In this document: positions 1 to 8,625 of the stretch, piece after piece | Layout of the letters: the number at the start of each line of letters is the position of its first letter | How positions within the stretch are numbered: position 1 is the stretch's first letter | Assembly (NCBI GenBank): GCA_024639225.1 | Contig: JAHEIS010000007.1 | Span: forward strand, 1-38,567 | DNA from: Actinomycetes bacterium | GTDB taxonomy: Bacteria > Actinomycetota > Thermoleophilia > Miltoncostaeales > Miltoncostaeaceae | Length of the DNA stretch: 38,567 bases | Reading direction: 5' to 3' | Program-made: the position numbers and the translations under genes | The notes under the pieces: generated by a model | The model's database searches: none | What the model was told of the DNA's origin: nothing | The model's input: the letters and a program-made list of their open reading frames with translations, nothing else

Positions 1-19
1 GGCTCGTGCTGGCCCTCCG

Positions 20-697
20 CTAGCTGCGGGTCCCCGTCAGCAGGAAGGCGTGCTCGGTGAGGGCGGAGGCGCCGCGGGCGGCGAGGCCGGCCTCGGCGCG
101 CAGCGCGTCGACCGATTCGACGCGCTCGACCGTCCTCGCCCCGGCGTAGAGCGCGTCCACGGCGTCGGGGCTGATGGAGAACGGTGGACCGTCGAACTCG
201 TGCTGCGGGTACTCGAACGTGATGAGCAGCGTCCGCGGCCGCTCGGGAAGGGCGGTCGCCATGTGTTCGACGTACCGGCGACGGAGATCCGGCGGCAGGG
301 CGACGAGCGCGGCCCGGTCGTAGACCGCGTCGACTCCGGTGAGCCGTTCCGGTGTGAGGTCGAAGACGTCGCCGACCAGAAGCTCGATGTCGTCCGCGGC
401 GTAGCGGGTGAACGGGCCGTCGGTCTCCGGCGCCGCCGCACAGCCACGCTCGGCAAGGAAGTCGCGCACGGCGATCTCGCTCAGCTCGACCCCGAGGACG
501 TGCCAACCCCGCTCGCGCAGCCACCACATGTCCTGGGATTTCCCGCAGAGCGGAACCAGCACCACGGGCTTTTCACCGCGGTCCGGCGTCCCCGGCAGGA
601 GCCGATGATGATGGCGCTCCAGGAGCGGGTTGACCCGGTCCTGGTGGAAGGCGATGCGGTTCTCGCGCCACCGCTCGTGCCAGAACTCCGCATCCAT
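20..697 (-). CDS. tpm: Thiopurine S-methyltransferase family protein (SAM-dependent)
   Basis: Predicted 225-residue cytoplasmic SAM-dependent methyltransferase of the TPMT family, which methylates thiopurines, and in bacteria also tellurite or selenite species. The start is set at the ATG giving MDAEFWHERW, because family members begin just there; the ORF-track version has 89 extra low-complexity residues that lie inside the upstream gene. The family signature PLCGKSQDMWWL and the following GVELSE, matching the SAM-binding region, are visible. It lies about 30 nt downstream of the dehydrogenase gene on the same strand, so the two are probably co-transcribed. The family is clear; the real substrate cannot be read from sequence. 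Confidence 0.88.
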   Translation of the reverse strand: MDAEFWHERWRENRIAFHQDRVNPLLERHHHRLLPGTPDRGEKPVVLVPLCGKSQDMWWLRERGWHVLGVELSEIAVRDFLAERGCAAAPETDGPFTRYAADDIELLVGDVFDLTPERLTGVDAVYDRAALVALPPDLRRRYVEHMATALPERPRTLLITFEYPQHEFDGPPFSISPDAVDALYAGARTVERVESVDALRAEAGLAARGASALTEHAFLLTGTRS

Positions 698-726
698 CCC
701 GTCCAACGCTAGCCGGGCCGCAGGAC

Positions 727-3399
727 TCAGGCCTCCCGGCGTGACAGGTACTCCGCGGGGTGGAGGGCGCGGACCCCGGCGAGCTCGGCGATCTGGTGAC
801 GGCACGACGTGCCCGCGGCGACGAGATCCGCCGCGGGGCCAGCGGCGATGGCGACTCCGAGCCCGTGCGCGAAGATGCGGCGTGACAGGCCGGGGTGCTC
901 GTAGCCGAACGCGCCGGCCATACCGCAACACCCCGCGCCGCTGTCGCGGGCTCCGCTTCCGCACGCCGACACGGCGCCCTCGGCTCCGCCGAGCGCTCGC
1001 GTGTGGCAGTGCACGTGGACCAGCGGCTCCGCTGGAGGGGCGGTCAGACCGACGCTCCGCACGACGTCCTCGAAGCTCGCGCTGGCTGCGCGGACGGCCG
1101 CCGCGTCATCGTCGCCCGGCAGGAGCTCGCCCGACTCGTCGGTCAGCATCGACAGGCAGGACGGTTCGAGCACGACGATGTCCTGCCCCGCCCGCGCCGC
1201 GGGCGCGAGCGCCCGCACGGTGCGGGCGAGGCGTCGGCGAGCGAGGCCGATCATCCCCGCGGAGTAGGCCGTCCGGCCACAGCAGCCCGGCGCGATGACG
1301 GCGACCCGGCGCCCGGCCTCGCGGAGGACGCGGATCGCCGCCTCGCCGACTTCCGGCGAGAGGTGCCGGGTGAACGTGTCGGCCATGATCGTGACATCAG
1401 CGGGGTTCGCGCCCGGCGGCGGGCGCCAGGTGGGCGCGGGACGGGGCAGAGTGCGCCCCGCGCCAAGCGACGCGATCCGGGCCGCCACCCCCGCAGCCCG
1501 CGGCGCGCGGCCGGCGACAGCCAGCAGATTCGGCGTCGCCGCGCTGAGGCGCTGGGCGGGCTTCGGCCGGTCGTGCGCGAGCGCTTCGGCCTTCATCCGC
1601 GACATGTCGACCGCTGCCGGGCACTCGCGGGCGCACGCCTTGCAGCTCAGGCAGAGGCTCAGCGCCTCGCGCAGACCGGGATCGGCCAGGCCCTTCGCGA
1701 GCCGGCCCTCGACCGCCGCCGCGAAGATCACGGCCCGTCCGCGGGTCGAGTGGCGCTCGTCGCCGAGGGCCTGGTAGCTCGGGCACATCGCACCCGAGTC
1801 GGAGCGGCAGAGTCCGTTGCGGCTGCAGAGCGTGGCGGCCCGGGCGAGCCCGCCTTCCGGGCCGAAAGGAAGCGCGGCGGGGCCCGGGTCCGCGCGGTCC
1901 CGCGCCGGGGCGAGATCCGAGTCGAGCGGCTCCGGGTCGACGATCACACCGGGGTTGAGGACGCCGTCGGGATCGAGGCGCCTCTTCAGCTCGCCGAACG
2001 CGGCGATCGTCTCGGGCCGGTACATCCGTCCGAGCAACTCGCTGCGGGCGCGGCCGTCGCCGTGCTCTCCCGAGAGAGAGCCGTCGTGGGACGCGACGAT
2101 CTCGGCCATGCCTTCGGCCAGCCGACGCATCTGCCGGACCTCGGCCGGCCGCGAGAGATCCATCATGGGGCGGATGTGCAGGCAGCCCACGCTGGCGTGC
2201 CCGTACCAGATTGCGAGAACCTGCTCGTCGCGAAGCATCGCGCGGGCCTCCCGCACGAAGTCGCCGAGGCGATCGGGCGGGACCGCCGGATCCTCGATGA
2301 ACGGCACCGGCCGTGGATCCCGGCCGGCGGCGCGGTCGGTCACCGCGGCCTGCGCCCGGCCGATACCGAGTCGGCGTGCGGCCCAGATGTGCTCCTGGGC
2401 GGTGGGATCCGTGACGATCCGGGCCCCGGGTATGGCCTGGAGGGCGTCCGCGACCTCGGCCGCCGTTCCGCTGTGTTCGACGACCAGCATCGCGCCGGGC
2501 CGGCCCTCGGCGAAGTCCAGCAGATCGACATCGGCGGGAGGGCGGTTGCGCGGGTCGAGCAGATGCTCGTCGATCATCTCGATTGCCGACGGGTCGGCGC
2601 GCAGCAGCGCCGGTACGGCTGCCGCGGCCTCCTCGACCGAGTCGTACCCCAGGAGGGCGATCCCGCGGGCGGCCGGCAGCGGGACCAGGTCCAGCTCGGC
2701 CTCCAGCGTCACCGCGAGCGTGCCCTCGGTGCCGGCCAGCAGCCGCGGCCAGTCGGCCTCGCTCAGCGCGCCGAGGTCGTAGCCCGAGACTCGGCGGAGA
2801 AGCGATGCGGGTTCGGCCCTGACCGCAAGATGCCGCGCGTCCTCGAGTGCCGACGGCGCCGCCGATCCGGCGGTCAGCCGGACCCGCCGTCCGTCCGCCA
2901 TGACGACGGTCAGCGCCCGGACATGGGTCGCGGTGAGCCCGTGGACGACCGAGCGCATCCCGGCCGAGTTGTTGGCGATCATCCCGCCGAGGGTCGCCCG
3001 ATCGGCGGTGGCGACGTCGGCGCCGAAGATCAGCCCGTGGGCGGCGGCCGCGCGGTTGAGGTCGCCGAGGACGGCCCCGGGCCCGACCCGGGCGCGCCGC
3101 CCGGCGGGGTCGATTCGGATCTCGTTGAGCGCCGAGGTGTCGACGACCAGGCCCCGGCCGACGGTCTGCCCGGCGAGGCTCGTGCCGGCGCCGCGCATCG
3201 TCAGGGGCACGCCGGTCAGTCGGCACGCCTCCACGGCCGCTTCGAGGTCCGTGGCCGCGCCCGCCCGCAGCACCGCCAGAGGCGTCCGCGCGTACAACGA
3301 GGCGTCGCGTGAGTACATTTCGCGCGACGCCGCGTCGGAGCGCAGTTCACCGGCGATCTCGGGGGCGAGGCGTTCGCTCAACAGGCGGGCATCCATCAT
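727..3399 (-). CDS. FAD-linked 2-hydroxyacid (D-lactate-type) dehydrogenase fused to Fe-S and CCG domains
   Basis: Large three-part oxidoreductase of about 890 residues. The N-terminal half is a FAD_binding_4/VAO-type flavin domain (RGAGTSLAGQ near residue 75, ANNSAGMRS near 150) with its FAD-oxidase C-terminal cap (SGEHGDGRAR). A two-cluster ferredoxin-like segment follows (CSRNGLCRSDSGAMCP, then CLSCKACARECP). The C-terminus has two cysteine-rich CCG modules (APGCCGRT, GAGCCGMAG). This order matches the YdiJ/Dld-II group that oxidises D-lactate or D-2-hydroxyglutarate and passes electrons to a quinone or other carrier; the substrate is inferred only. GTG ATG ATG are adjacent possible starts (3402, 3399, 3396); a TAGCGT -10-like box placed about 7 nt ahead favours 3399 as a leaderless start. 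Diverges from tuf. Confidence 0.88.
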   Translation of the reverse strand: MMDARLLSERLAPEIAGELRSDAASREMYSRDASLYARTPLAVLRAGAATDLEAAVEACRLTGVPLTMRGAGTSLAGQTVGRGLVVDTSALNEIRIDPAGRRARVGPGAVLGDLNRAAAAHGLIFGADVATADRATLGGMIANNSAGMRSVVHGLTATHVRALTVVMADGRRVRLTAGSAAPSALEDARHLAVRAEPASLLRRVSGYDLGALSEADWPRLLAGTEGTLAVTLEAELDLVPLPAARGIALLGYDSVEEAAAAVPALLRADPSAIEMIDEHLLDPRNRPPADVDLLDFAEGRPGAMLVVEHSGTAAEVADALQAIPGARIVTDPTAQEHIWAARRLGIGRAQAAVTDRAAGRDPRPVPFIEDPAVPPDRLGDFVREARAMLRDEQVLAIWYGHASVGCLHIRPMMDLSRPAEVRQMRRLAEGMAEIVASHDGSLSGEHGDGRARSELLGRMYRPETIAAFGELKRRLDPDGVLNPGVIVDPEPLDSDLAPARDRADPGPAALPFGPEGGLARAATLCSRNGLCRSDSGAMCPSYQALGDERHSTRGRAVIFAAAVEGRLAKGLADPGLREALSLCLSCKACARECPAAVDMSRMKAEALAHDRPKPAQRLSAATPNLLAVAGRAPRAAGVAARIASLGAGRTLPRPAPTWRPPPGANPADVTIMADTFTRHLSPEVGEAAIRVLREAGRRVAVIAPGCCGRTAYSAGMIGLARRRLARTVRALAPAARAGQDIVVLEPSCLSMLTDESGELLPGDDDAAAVRAASASFEDVVRSVGLTAPPAEPLVHVHCHTRALGGAEGAVSACGSGARDSGAGCCGMAGAFGYEHPGLSRRIFAHGLGVAIAAGPAADLVAAGTSCRHQIAELAGVRALHPAEYLSRREA

Positions 3400-3435
3400 C
3401 ACGCTACGCTAGGGCAGAAGCCGCGCGGCGCCACG

Positions 3436-3464
3436 TTGAAAGGCCTCACCCGAGTCGGTAACAT
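3436..3464 (+). promoter_or_regulatory. Probable housekeeping promoter of tuf
   Basis: TTGAAA at 3436-3441 and TAACAT at 3459-3464 are separated by 17 nt. They match the sigma-70-type consensus at 5 of 6 and 4 of 6 positions. It faces tuf and would give a leader of about 150 nt. Confidence 0.5.
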
Positions 3465-3516
3465 GCCCAGGCTTTGCGGAGCGGTGGGTGCTTCGTGCGC
3501 GCGGTGGAATTTTTGG

Positions 3517-3545
3517 TGCGCGGCCCTGGTGGCCGCGCATTTTTT
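3517..3545 (+). terminator. Intrinsic-terminator-like hairpin in the tuf leader (possible attenuator)
   Basis: A perfect 9-bp GC-rich stem (TGCGCGGCC / GGCCGCGCA) with a 5-nt loop is followed at once by six T. It lies between the likely tuf promoter and tuf, with no gene upstream on this strand to terminate. A GCGCGG segment at 3499-3504 could pair with CCGCGC at 3533-3538 in the right arm, giving a competing fold, so regulated attenuation of tuf is possible. The hairpin and T run are seen; the role is inferred. Confidence 0.6.
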
Positions 3546-3619
3546 CGCCGGGACCCCATGCTTAGCGATGTATCGGCCCGCCGAGTGGGCCCTGTCCGAG
3601 TGCCCTAAAGGAGCATTTG

Positions 3620-4807
3620 ATGAGCAAGGAAAAGTTCGATCGTTCGAAGCCCCACGTCAACGTGGGCACCATCGGTCACGTCGACCATGGAAAGACGACG
3701 CTGACCGCTGCGATCACCAAGGTGCTCGCCGACTCCGGTTCGAGCGACGCCGTGGCCTTCGACGAGATCGACAAGGCGCCGGAAGAGAAGGAACGCGGCA
3801 TCACGATCGCGACCGCGCACGTCGAGTACGAGACGGAGAACCGCCACTACGCGCACGTCGACTGCCCGGGTCACGCGGACTACGTCAAGAACATGATCAC
3901 GGGCGCCGCCCAGATGGACGGCGCGATCCTCGTGGTGTCCGCGGCCGACGGCCCGATGCCCCAGACGCGCGAGCACATCCTCCTGGCGCGCCAGGTGGGC
4001 GTGCCGGCGATCGTCGTCTTCCTCAACAAGGCCGACCAGGTCGACGATGCCGAGCTGCTCGAGCTCGTCGAGCTCGAGGTCCGGGAGCTGCTCTCCGAGT
4101 ACGAGTTCCCCGGCGACGACGTCCCGATCGTGACCGGCTCCGCGCTGAAGGCTCTCGAGGGCGACGCGGATGCGGCGGGCCAGATCATGGAGCTCATGGC
4201 GGCCGTCGACGAATACGTCCCGATGCCCGAGCGCGAGGTCGAAAAGCCCTTCCTGATGCCGGTCGAGGATGTCTTCACCATCACCGGCCGTGGCACCGTC
4301 GCCACCGGCCGCGTCGAGCGCGGCAAGGTCAACGTCGGTGAGGAGATCGAGATCGTCGGCATGACCGACAAGACCGAGACCACCACCGTCACGGGCGTCG
4401 AGATGTTCCGCAAGCTGCTCGACGAGGGCGTTGCGGGCGACAACATCGGCGCGCTGCTTCGCGGTGTCGAGCGCGAGGAGATCCAGCGCGGCCAGGTGCT
4501 GGCCAAGCCGGGCTCGATTACGCCGCACACCAAGTTCACCGCTCAGGTGTATGTCCTGAGCAAAGACGAGGGCGGTCGTCACACGCCGTTCTTCTCCAAG
4601 TACCGCCCGCAGTTCTACTTCCGTACGACCGACGTGACCGGAGAGGTCACGCTTCCGGACGACACGGAGATGGTCATGCCGGGCGACAACGCCACCATGG
4701 AGGTCGAGCTGATCCAGCCGATCGCCATGGAGGAACAGCTTCGATTCGCCATTCGCGAAGGCGGCCGTACGGTCGGCGCGGGTGTCGTGGAGAAGATCAC
4801 GGAGTAG
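3620..4807 (+). CDS. tuf: Elongation factor Tu
   Basis: Complete 395-residue EF-Tu, the GTPase that delivers aminoacyl-tRNA to the ribosomal A site. The P-loop GHVDHGKT is at residues 19-26; switch I KERGITI, DCPGH and the guanine-specificity motif NKAD are all present, followed by two beta-barrel domains. The ATG at 3620 is preceded by AAGGAG with 6-nt spacing; the in-frame TTG one codon earlier is less likely. tuf stands without rpsL, rpsG and fusA upstream, having instead a divergent dehydrogenase gene, and is separated from rpsJ by a terminator-like hairpin. It may therefore be a partly independent unit at the head of the ribosomal cluster. Confidence 0.99.
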   Translation: MSKEKFDRSKPHVNVGTIGHVDHGKTTLTAAITKVLADSGSSDAVAFDEIDKAPEEKERGITIATAHVEYETENRHYAHVDCPGHADYVKNMITGAAQMDGAILVVSAADGPMPQTREHILLARQVGVPAIVVFLNKADQVDDAELLELVELEVRELLSEYEFPGDDVPIVTGSALKALEGDADAAGQIMELMAAVDEYVPMPEREVEKPFLMPVEDVFTITGRGTVATGRVERGKVNVGEEIEIVGMTDKTETTTVTGVEMFRKLLDEGVAGDNIGALLRGVEREEIQRGQVLAKPGSITPHTKFTAQVYVLSKDEGGRHTPFFSKYRPQFYFRTTDVTGEVTLPDDTEMVMPGDNATMEVELIQPIAMEEQLRFAIREGGRTVGAGVVEKITE

Positions 4808-4817
4808 ACGGCGTCAG

Positions 4818-4854
4818 ACGGCCCCGCTCCCTTCCGGGGGCGGGGCCGTTTCTG
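4818..4854 (+). terminator. Terminator-like hairpin after tuf
   Basis: A perfect 10-bp stem (ACGGCCCCGC / GCGGGGCCGT) with a 12-nt loop is followed by TTCTGT, a weak T tract. It ends only 21 nt before the rpsJ start, so the S10 operon must either be transcribed by read-through from tuf or use a promoter inside tuf. Confidence 0.7.
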
Positions 4855-4875
4855 TCCCCGGGGACGAGGAACACG

Positions 4876-5184
4876 GTGCAGCAGAACAAGATCAGAATCC
4901 GGCTCAAGGCCTATGACCATGAGCAGCTCGACCGCAGCGCCGCGTCGATCGTCGAGACGGCGACGCGCAGCGGTGCGACGATCTCCGGGCCGGTTCCGCT
5001 GCCGACCGAGCGCAACATCTACTGCGTCATCCGGGGTCCGTTCGTGGACAAGGACTCGCGCGAGCACTTCGAGATCCGCACCCACAAGCGGCTCATCGAC
5101 ATCTATTCACCGACGCCCAAGACGGTCGACTCGCTCATGCGCCTCGACCTCCCCGCCGGCGTCGACATCGAGATCAAGGCCTGA
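4876..5184 (+). CDS. rpsJ: 30S ribosomal protein S10
   Basis: 102-residue S10, a head protein of the small subunit that also acts as NusE in transcription antitermination. The protein matches the family over its whole length ([15 protein letters not shown], then [14 protein letters not shown]). The start is GTG, with GAGGA five nt upstream. It is the first gene of the classical S10 operon order and is followed after 2 nt by rplC. Confidence 0.98.
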   Translation: MQQNKIRIRLKAYDHEQLDRSAASIVETATRSGATISGPVPLPTERNIYCVIRGPFVDKDSREHFEIRTHKRLIDIYSPTPKTVDSLMRLDLPAGVDIEIKA

Positions 5185-5186
5185 CC

Positions 5187-5807
5187 GTGCCTGCGATCAT
5201 CGGACGCAAGGTGGGGATGACCCAGATCTTCGCCGAGGACGGCGAGCGGGTCCCGCTCACCGTCATCGAGGCGGGCCCCTGCCATGTCACCCAGGTGAAG
5301 AACGCCGACGGCGACGGCTACGACGCCGTCCAGCTGGCGTTCGGGGCGACCGCGCCCAAGCATCTGACCAAGGGCGAGCTCGGCCACCTCGCCAAGGCCG
5401 GCGCGCCGCCCCTGCGCCACCTGCACGAGTTCCCCGCCGATGAGGTCGGCCAGGATGTGAGCCTCGGCGACGTCGTCACCGTCGCCGGGTTCGTGCCCGG
5501 TCAGAAAGTGCGCGTCACCGGTACCTCAAAGGGCAAGGGCTACGCCGGAACGATCAAGCGGCACAACTTCTCCAGCGGGCCCAAGAGCCACGGCTCGCAC
5601 AACAAGCGGGCCCCCGGCTCGATCGGCGCGGCCGCCTACCCGGCCCGCGTCTTCAAGGGCCAGCGCATGAGTGGTCAGATGGGCAACGAGCAGGTGACCC
5701 AGCGGGGTCTCCAGGTCGTCGGTGCCGATCCGGAACGCAACCTGCTGGTCGTCAAGGGCGCTGTGCCCGGCGGCAAGAACGGCCTGTTGATCGTGAGGCC
5801 CGACTGA
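5187..5807 (+). CDS. rplC: 50S ribosomal protein L3
   Basis: 206-residue L3, an early-assembly large-subunit protein reaching the peptidyl-transferase centre. It starts with GTG (PAIIGRKVGMTQIF, the usual L3 N-terminus) and contains the conserved GTSKGKGYAGTIKRHNF and GSIGAAAYPARVFKGQ segments. Its TGA overlaps the ATG of rplD (TGATG), so the two genes are probably translationally coupled. Confidence 0.98.
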   Translation: MPAIIGRKVGMTQIFAEDGERVPLTVIEAGPCHVTQVKNADGDGYDAVQLAFGATAPKHLTKGELGHLAKAGAPPLRHLHEFPADEVGQDVSLGDVVTVAGFVPGQKVRVTGTSKGKGYAGTIKRHNFSSGPKSHGSHNKRAPGSIGAAAYPARVFKGQRMSGQMGNEQVTQRGLQVVGADPERNLLVVKGAVPGGKNGLLIVRPD

Positions 5808-6757
5808 TGAGCGAACTCCGCGTCCTCAACGACGAAGGCGTCACCATCGGCACCGCGGCTCTCTCCGAGACGCTCGCGGCCCAGCCAATCAAGACCCACC
5901 TGATCCACGAGACGGTGGTCGCTGAGCTGGCCGCCCGCCGCGCGGGCACCCATTCCACCAAGACGCGTTCCGACGTGCGCGGTGGTGGCGCCAAGCCCTG
6001 GCGGCAGAAGGGCACCGGGCGCGCCCGTGCCGGATCCAGCCGCTCGCCGATCTGGGCCGGTGGTGGCATCGTCTTCGGTCCGCACCCGCGCGACTACGGT
6101 GGCAAGGTCAACCGCAAGATCCGCCGACAGGCTTTCCACTCCGCGCTCCGGGCGCACGCCGAGCGCGGCAGCGCGGCCGTCATGGAGCCGGTCGAGTGGG
6201 ACGCACCGTCGACCAAGTCCGCGGTGGCATATCTCTTCCAGGCACCCGACGGCCTCCAGGTCCGTCCGATTCTGCTCGTGACGGCTGACCCCGACGGGGT
6301 GGTCGGCCGCTCGTTCCGGAACATCGAGGGCGTGAGGGTCGTCGCGGCGGGCGATGTCCAGACCGTCGACCTCATGCAGGCCCGCGCGATCCTCGTCGAG
6401 AAGGCCGTCTGGGAGGGCTGGGCCGGCGAGTCCGCGATCGAGTCCGTCACGGCCAAGAAGCGCCGCGCGCCCGCCAAGAAGAAAGCGACACCTTCCGCCG
6501 ACGAGGCTGACGAGAAGCCGGCGGCCAAGAAGAAGGCCCCCGCCAAGAAGTCGACGGCCAAGAAGGCCGCGTCCACGAAGGACGACGACCCGGCCGACGA
6601 CAAGCCGGCGGCCAAGAAGAAGGCGCCCGCCAAGAAGTCGCCGACGAAGAAGGCCGCGTCCACCACGGACGATGATGAGCCCGCCGCCAAGAAGAAGAGC
6701 CCGGCGGAGAAGTCGACGGCCGAGCGGGACGACGACGCGAAAGACGGTGATTCCTGA
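5807..6757 (+). CDS. rplD: 50S ribosomal protein L4 with long Lys/Ala-rich C-terminal extension
   Basis: 316 residues, against about 205-215 for ordinary L4. Residues 1 to about 215 are a normal L4, including the loop motif RGGGAKPWRQKGTGRARAG that lines the peptide exit tunnel. The last 100 or so residues are a low-complexity tail of AAKKKAPAKK-type repeats broken by acidic patches, like histone-H1-type tails. The tail is in frame up to a TGATG overlap with rplW, so it is part of the gene and not a frameshift artefact. Its role is unknown; rRNA or polyanion binding is a guess. Confidence 0.96.
   Translation: MSELRVLNDEGVTIGTAALSETLAAQPIKTHLIHETVVAELAARRAGTHSTKTRSDVRGGGAKPWRQKGTGRARAGSSRSPIWAGGGIVFGPHPRDYGGKVNRKIRRQAFHSALRAHAERGSAAVMEPVEWDAPSTKSAVAYLFQAPDGLQVRPILLVTADPDGVVGRSFRNIEGVRVVAAGDVQTVDLMQARAILVEKAVWEGWAGESAIESVTAKKRRAPAKKKATPSADEADEKPAAKKKAPAKKSTAKKAASTKDDDPADDKPAAKKKAPAKKSPTKKAASTTDDDEPAAKKKSPAEKSTAERDDDAKDGDS
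6515..6720 (+). repeat. Imperfect 87-nt tandem repeats coding the L4 tail
   Basis: The segment starting AAGCCGGCGGCCAAGAAGAA at 6515 recurs at 6602, a period of 87 nt or 29 codons. A diverged, shorter third copy begins near 6675. Each unit encodes a KPAAKKKAPAKKS-like block followed by an acidic spacer. Confidence 0.7.
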
Positions 6758-7053
6758 TGGGCGAGCGTGACCCCCGCCAGATCGTGCTGCGCCCGGTGAT
6801 CTCCGAGAAGGCATTCGGCCTCGTCCAGGCGCACAACCAGTACACGTTCAAGGTCGCGCCCGAGGCGCACAAGATCGAGATCAAGGATGCGGTCGAGCGG
6901 ATCTTCGACGTCCGGGTGACCGACGTCCGCACCAGTTCCGTCAAGAGCAAGCCGAAACGCCGTGGCCACACCGCGGGCCGCCGTCCCGGCTGGAAGAAGG
7001 CCGTCGTCGAGCTGGCCGCCGGCGAAACCATCGAGCTGTACGAGGGCGTCTGA
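6757..7053 (+). CDS. rplW: 50S ribosomal protein L23
   Basis: 98-residue L23, found at the peptide exit where it forms the docking site for trigger factor and SRP. Family features include [11 protein letters not shown] near the start, [11 protein letters not shown], and the basic loop with [10 protein letters not shown]. It overlaps rplD upstream and rplB downstream by one nucleotide (TGATG at both ends). Confidence 0.98.
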   Translation: MGERDPRQIVLRPVISEKAFGLVQAHNQYTFKVAPEAHKIEIKDAVERIFDVRVTDVRTSSVKSKPKRRGHTAGRRPGWKKAVVELAAGETIELYEGV

Positions 7054-7898
7054 TGGGTATCCGCAAGTACAAGCCGACCTCGCCCGGTCGCCGGTTCATC
7101 ACCGGCCCCGACTTCGACGAGGTCACCAGCGACGCCCCCGAGCGCTCGTTGGTCGAGAAGATCTCCAAGTCGGGCGGTCGCAACAACAACGGGCGTATCA
7201 CCAGCCGCCACCGCGGCGGCGGACACAAGCGCCGCTACCGGATCATCGACTTCAAGCGGCGCAAGGACGGGGTGCCCGCCCGGGTCGCAACGATCGAGTA
7301 CGACCCCAACCGCTCGGCGCGTATCGCTCTGCTCAACTACGTCGACGGCGAGAAGCGCTACATCCTCGCCCCCGTCGGTCTCAAGGTCGGCGACACGGTG
7401 ATGAGCGGCCCCTCGGCGGACATCCGCCCGGGCAACGCGCTCCCGCTCCGGGACATCCCCACGGGTACGACCGTGCACGCGATCGAGCTCAACGCGGGCA
7501 AGGGCGCCCAGATGTGCCGTTCGGCCGGGACCGCCGCCCAGCTCATGGCCAAGGACGGCGACTACGCGACCGTGCGCCTGCCCTCCAGCGAGATGCGTCT
7601 CGTGCATCTCGACTGCCGCGCGACCGTCGGCCAGGTCGGCAACACCGACCACGAGAATCTCGTCGGCGGCACCGCCGGCCGCACCCGCCACAAGGGCAAG
7701 CGGCCCAAGGTCCGCGGCTCAGCGATGAACCCGGTCGACCACCCGCACGGTGGTGGCGAAGGCAAGAGCAACTCCGGTCGCCACCCGGTGACCCCGTGGG
7801 GACAGCCGACCAAGGGCTACCGCACGCGCAAGAAGAACAAGGCGTCGGACAAGCGCATCGCGCGTCCGCGCCGCCGCGGCAAGCACGTCGGGCGCTAG
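7053..7898 (+). CDS. rplB: 50S ribosomal protein L2
   Basis: 281-residue L2, needed for subunit association and peptidyl-transferase centre assembly. The N-terminal [13 protein letters not shown], the [12 protein letters not shown] block and the C-terminal [12 protein letters not shown] with the conserved functional histidine are all present. It starts at the ATG overlapping the rplW stop. Confidence 0.99.
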   Translation: MGIRKYKPTSPGRRFITGPDFDEVTSDAPERSLVEKISKSGGRNNNGRITSRHRGGGHKRRYRIIDFKRRKDGVPARVATIEYDPNRSARIALLNYVDGEKRYILAPVGLKVGDTVMSGPSADIRPGNALPLRDIPTGTTVHAIELNAGKGAQMCRSAGTAAQLMAKDGDYATVRLPSSEMRLVHLDCRATVGQVGNTDHENLVGGTAGRTRHKGKRPKVRGSAMNPVDHPHGGGEGKSNSGRHPVTPWGQPTKGYRTRKKNKASDKRIARPRRRGKHVGR

Positions 7899-7916
7899 GA
7901 AGGTCTGGGGAGAGCA

Positions 7917-8198
7917 ATGGGTCGCAGTCTGAAAAAGGGTCCGTTCGTCGAGGAGCGCCTCATGGGTCGCATCGCCGCAATGAACGAGGCCAACGAGAAG
8001 ACGATGATCCGCACCTGGTCGCGGGCGTCGACGATCTTCCCGGAGATGGTCGGGCACACCATCGCCGTCCACGACGGCCGCAAGCACGTGCCCGTGTTCA
8101 TCTCCGAGAGCATGGTCGGGCACAAGCTCGGCGAGTTCGCACCCACCCGGACCTATCGTGGCCACGGCAGTTCTGACCGCACCTCGAAGATGCGCTGA
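7917..8198 (+). CDS. rpsS: 30S ribosomal protein S19
   Basis: 93-residue S19 of the 30S head, near the subunit interface. It has the typical start [14 protein letters not shown] and the core [28 protein letters not shown] region. A purine-rich GGGGAGAG lies just upstream of the ATG. Its stop overlaps the rplV start (TGATG). Confidence 0.98.
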   Translation: MGRSLKKGPFVEERLMGRIAAMNEANEKTMIRTWSRASTIFPEMVGHTIAVHDGRKHVPVFISESMVGHKLGEFAPTRTYRGHGSSDRTSKMR

Positions 8199-8623
8199 TG
8201 GCGACTGCGACCGACACACCCCGCATCCGGGCGACCGCCAAGTACGTCCGCTCGTCCGCCCGCAAGGCCCGGCTCGTCGCCGACCAGATCCGCGGCAAGA
8301 CCGTGATGGAGGCCCAGGCGATCCTGGCCTACAGTCCGCGCGGCGCGGCGACGCCGATCCGCAAGGTCCTCCAGTCGGCCATCGCCAACGCGGACCACAA
8401 CAACGGCTACGAGCCGACCGACCTCATGCTCAGCGCCATCACGGTCGACGAAGGCCCGACGCTGCGCCGATTCCGGCCGCGGGCCCAGGGCCGAGCGACC
8501 CGCATCAACAAGCGGACCTGTCACATCTCCGTCGCGGTGAGCCCCGTCGAGGGGGCGCAGGCGGCACCCGCCGCTGATGACACCGGTTCCGCCGGCACCG
8601 ATCCCAACCGGGACGAGGAGTAG
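8198..8623 (+). CDS. rplV: 50S ribosomal protein L22
   Basis: 141-residue L22, whose beta-hairpin lines the nascent-peptide tunnel. The core ([15 protein letters not shown], and [14 protein letters not shown] in the hairpin) is normal. After about residue 120 it has a short acidic tail ([17 protein letters not shown]) beyond the usual family length of about 110-115. Separated by 2 nt from rpsC. Confidence 0.98.
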   Translation: MATATDTPRIRATAKYVRSSARKARLVADQIRGKTVMEAQAILAYSPRGAATPIRKVLQSAIANADHNNGYEPTDLMLSAITVDEGPTLRRFRPRAQGRATRINKRTCHISVAVSPVEGAQAAPAADDTGSAGTDPNRDEE

Positions 8624-8625
8624 CA

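Noticed and set aside
895-3312. 805-codon plus-strand ORF antisense to the dehydrogenase gene
   Set aside because: Arg/Gly/Ala-rich with no recognisable domain; it is the antisense frame of a clearly conserved high-GC gene.
3436-4341. 301-codon ORF across the tuf leader and tuf (start-site peptide MPRLCGAVG as a leader peptide)
   Set aside because: Runs out of frame through tuf with no ribosome site and no amino-acid bias relevant to attenuation.
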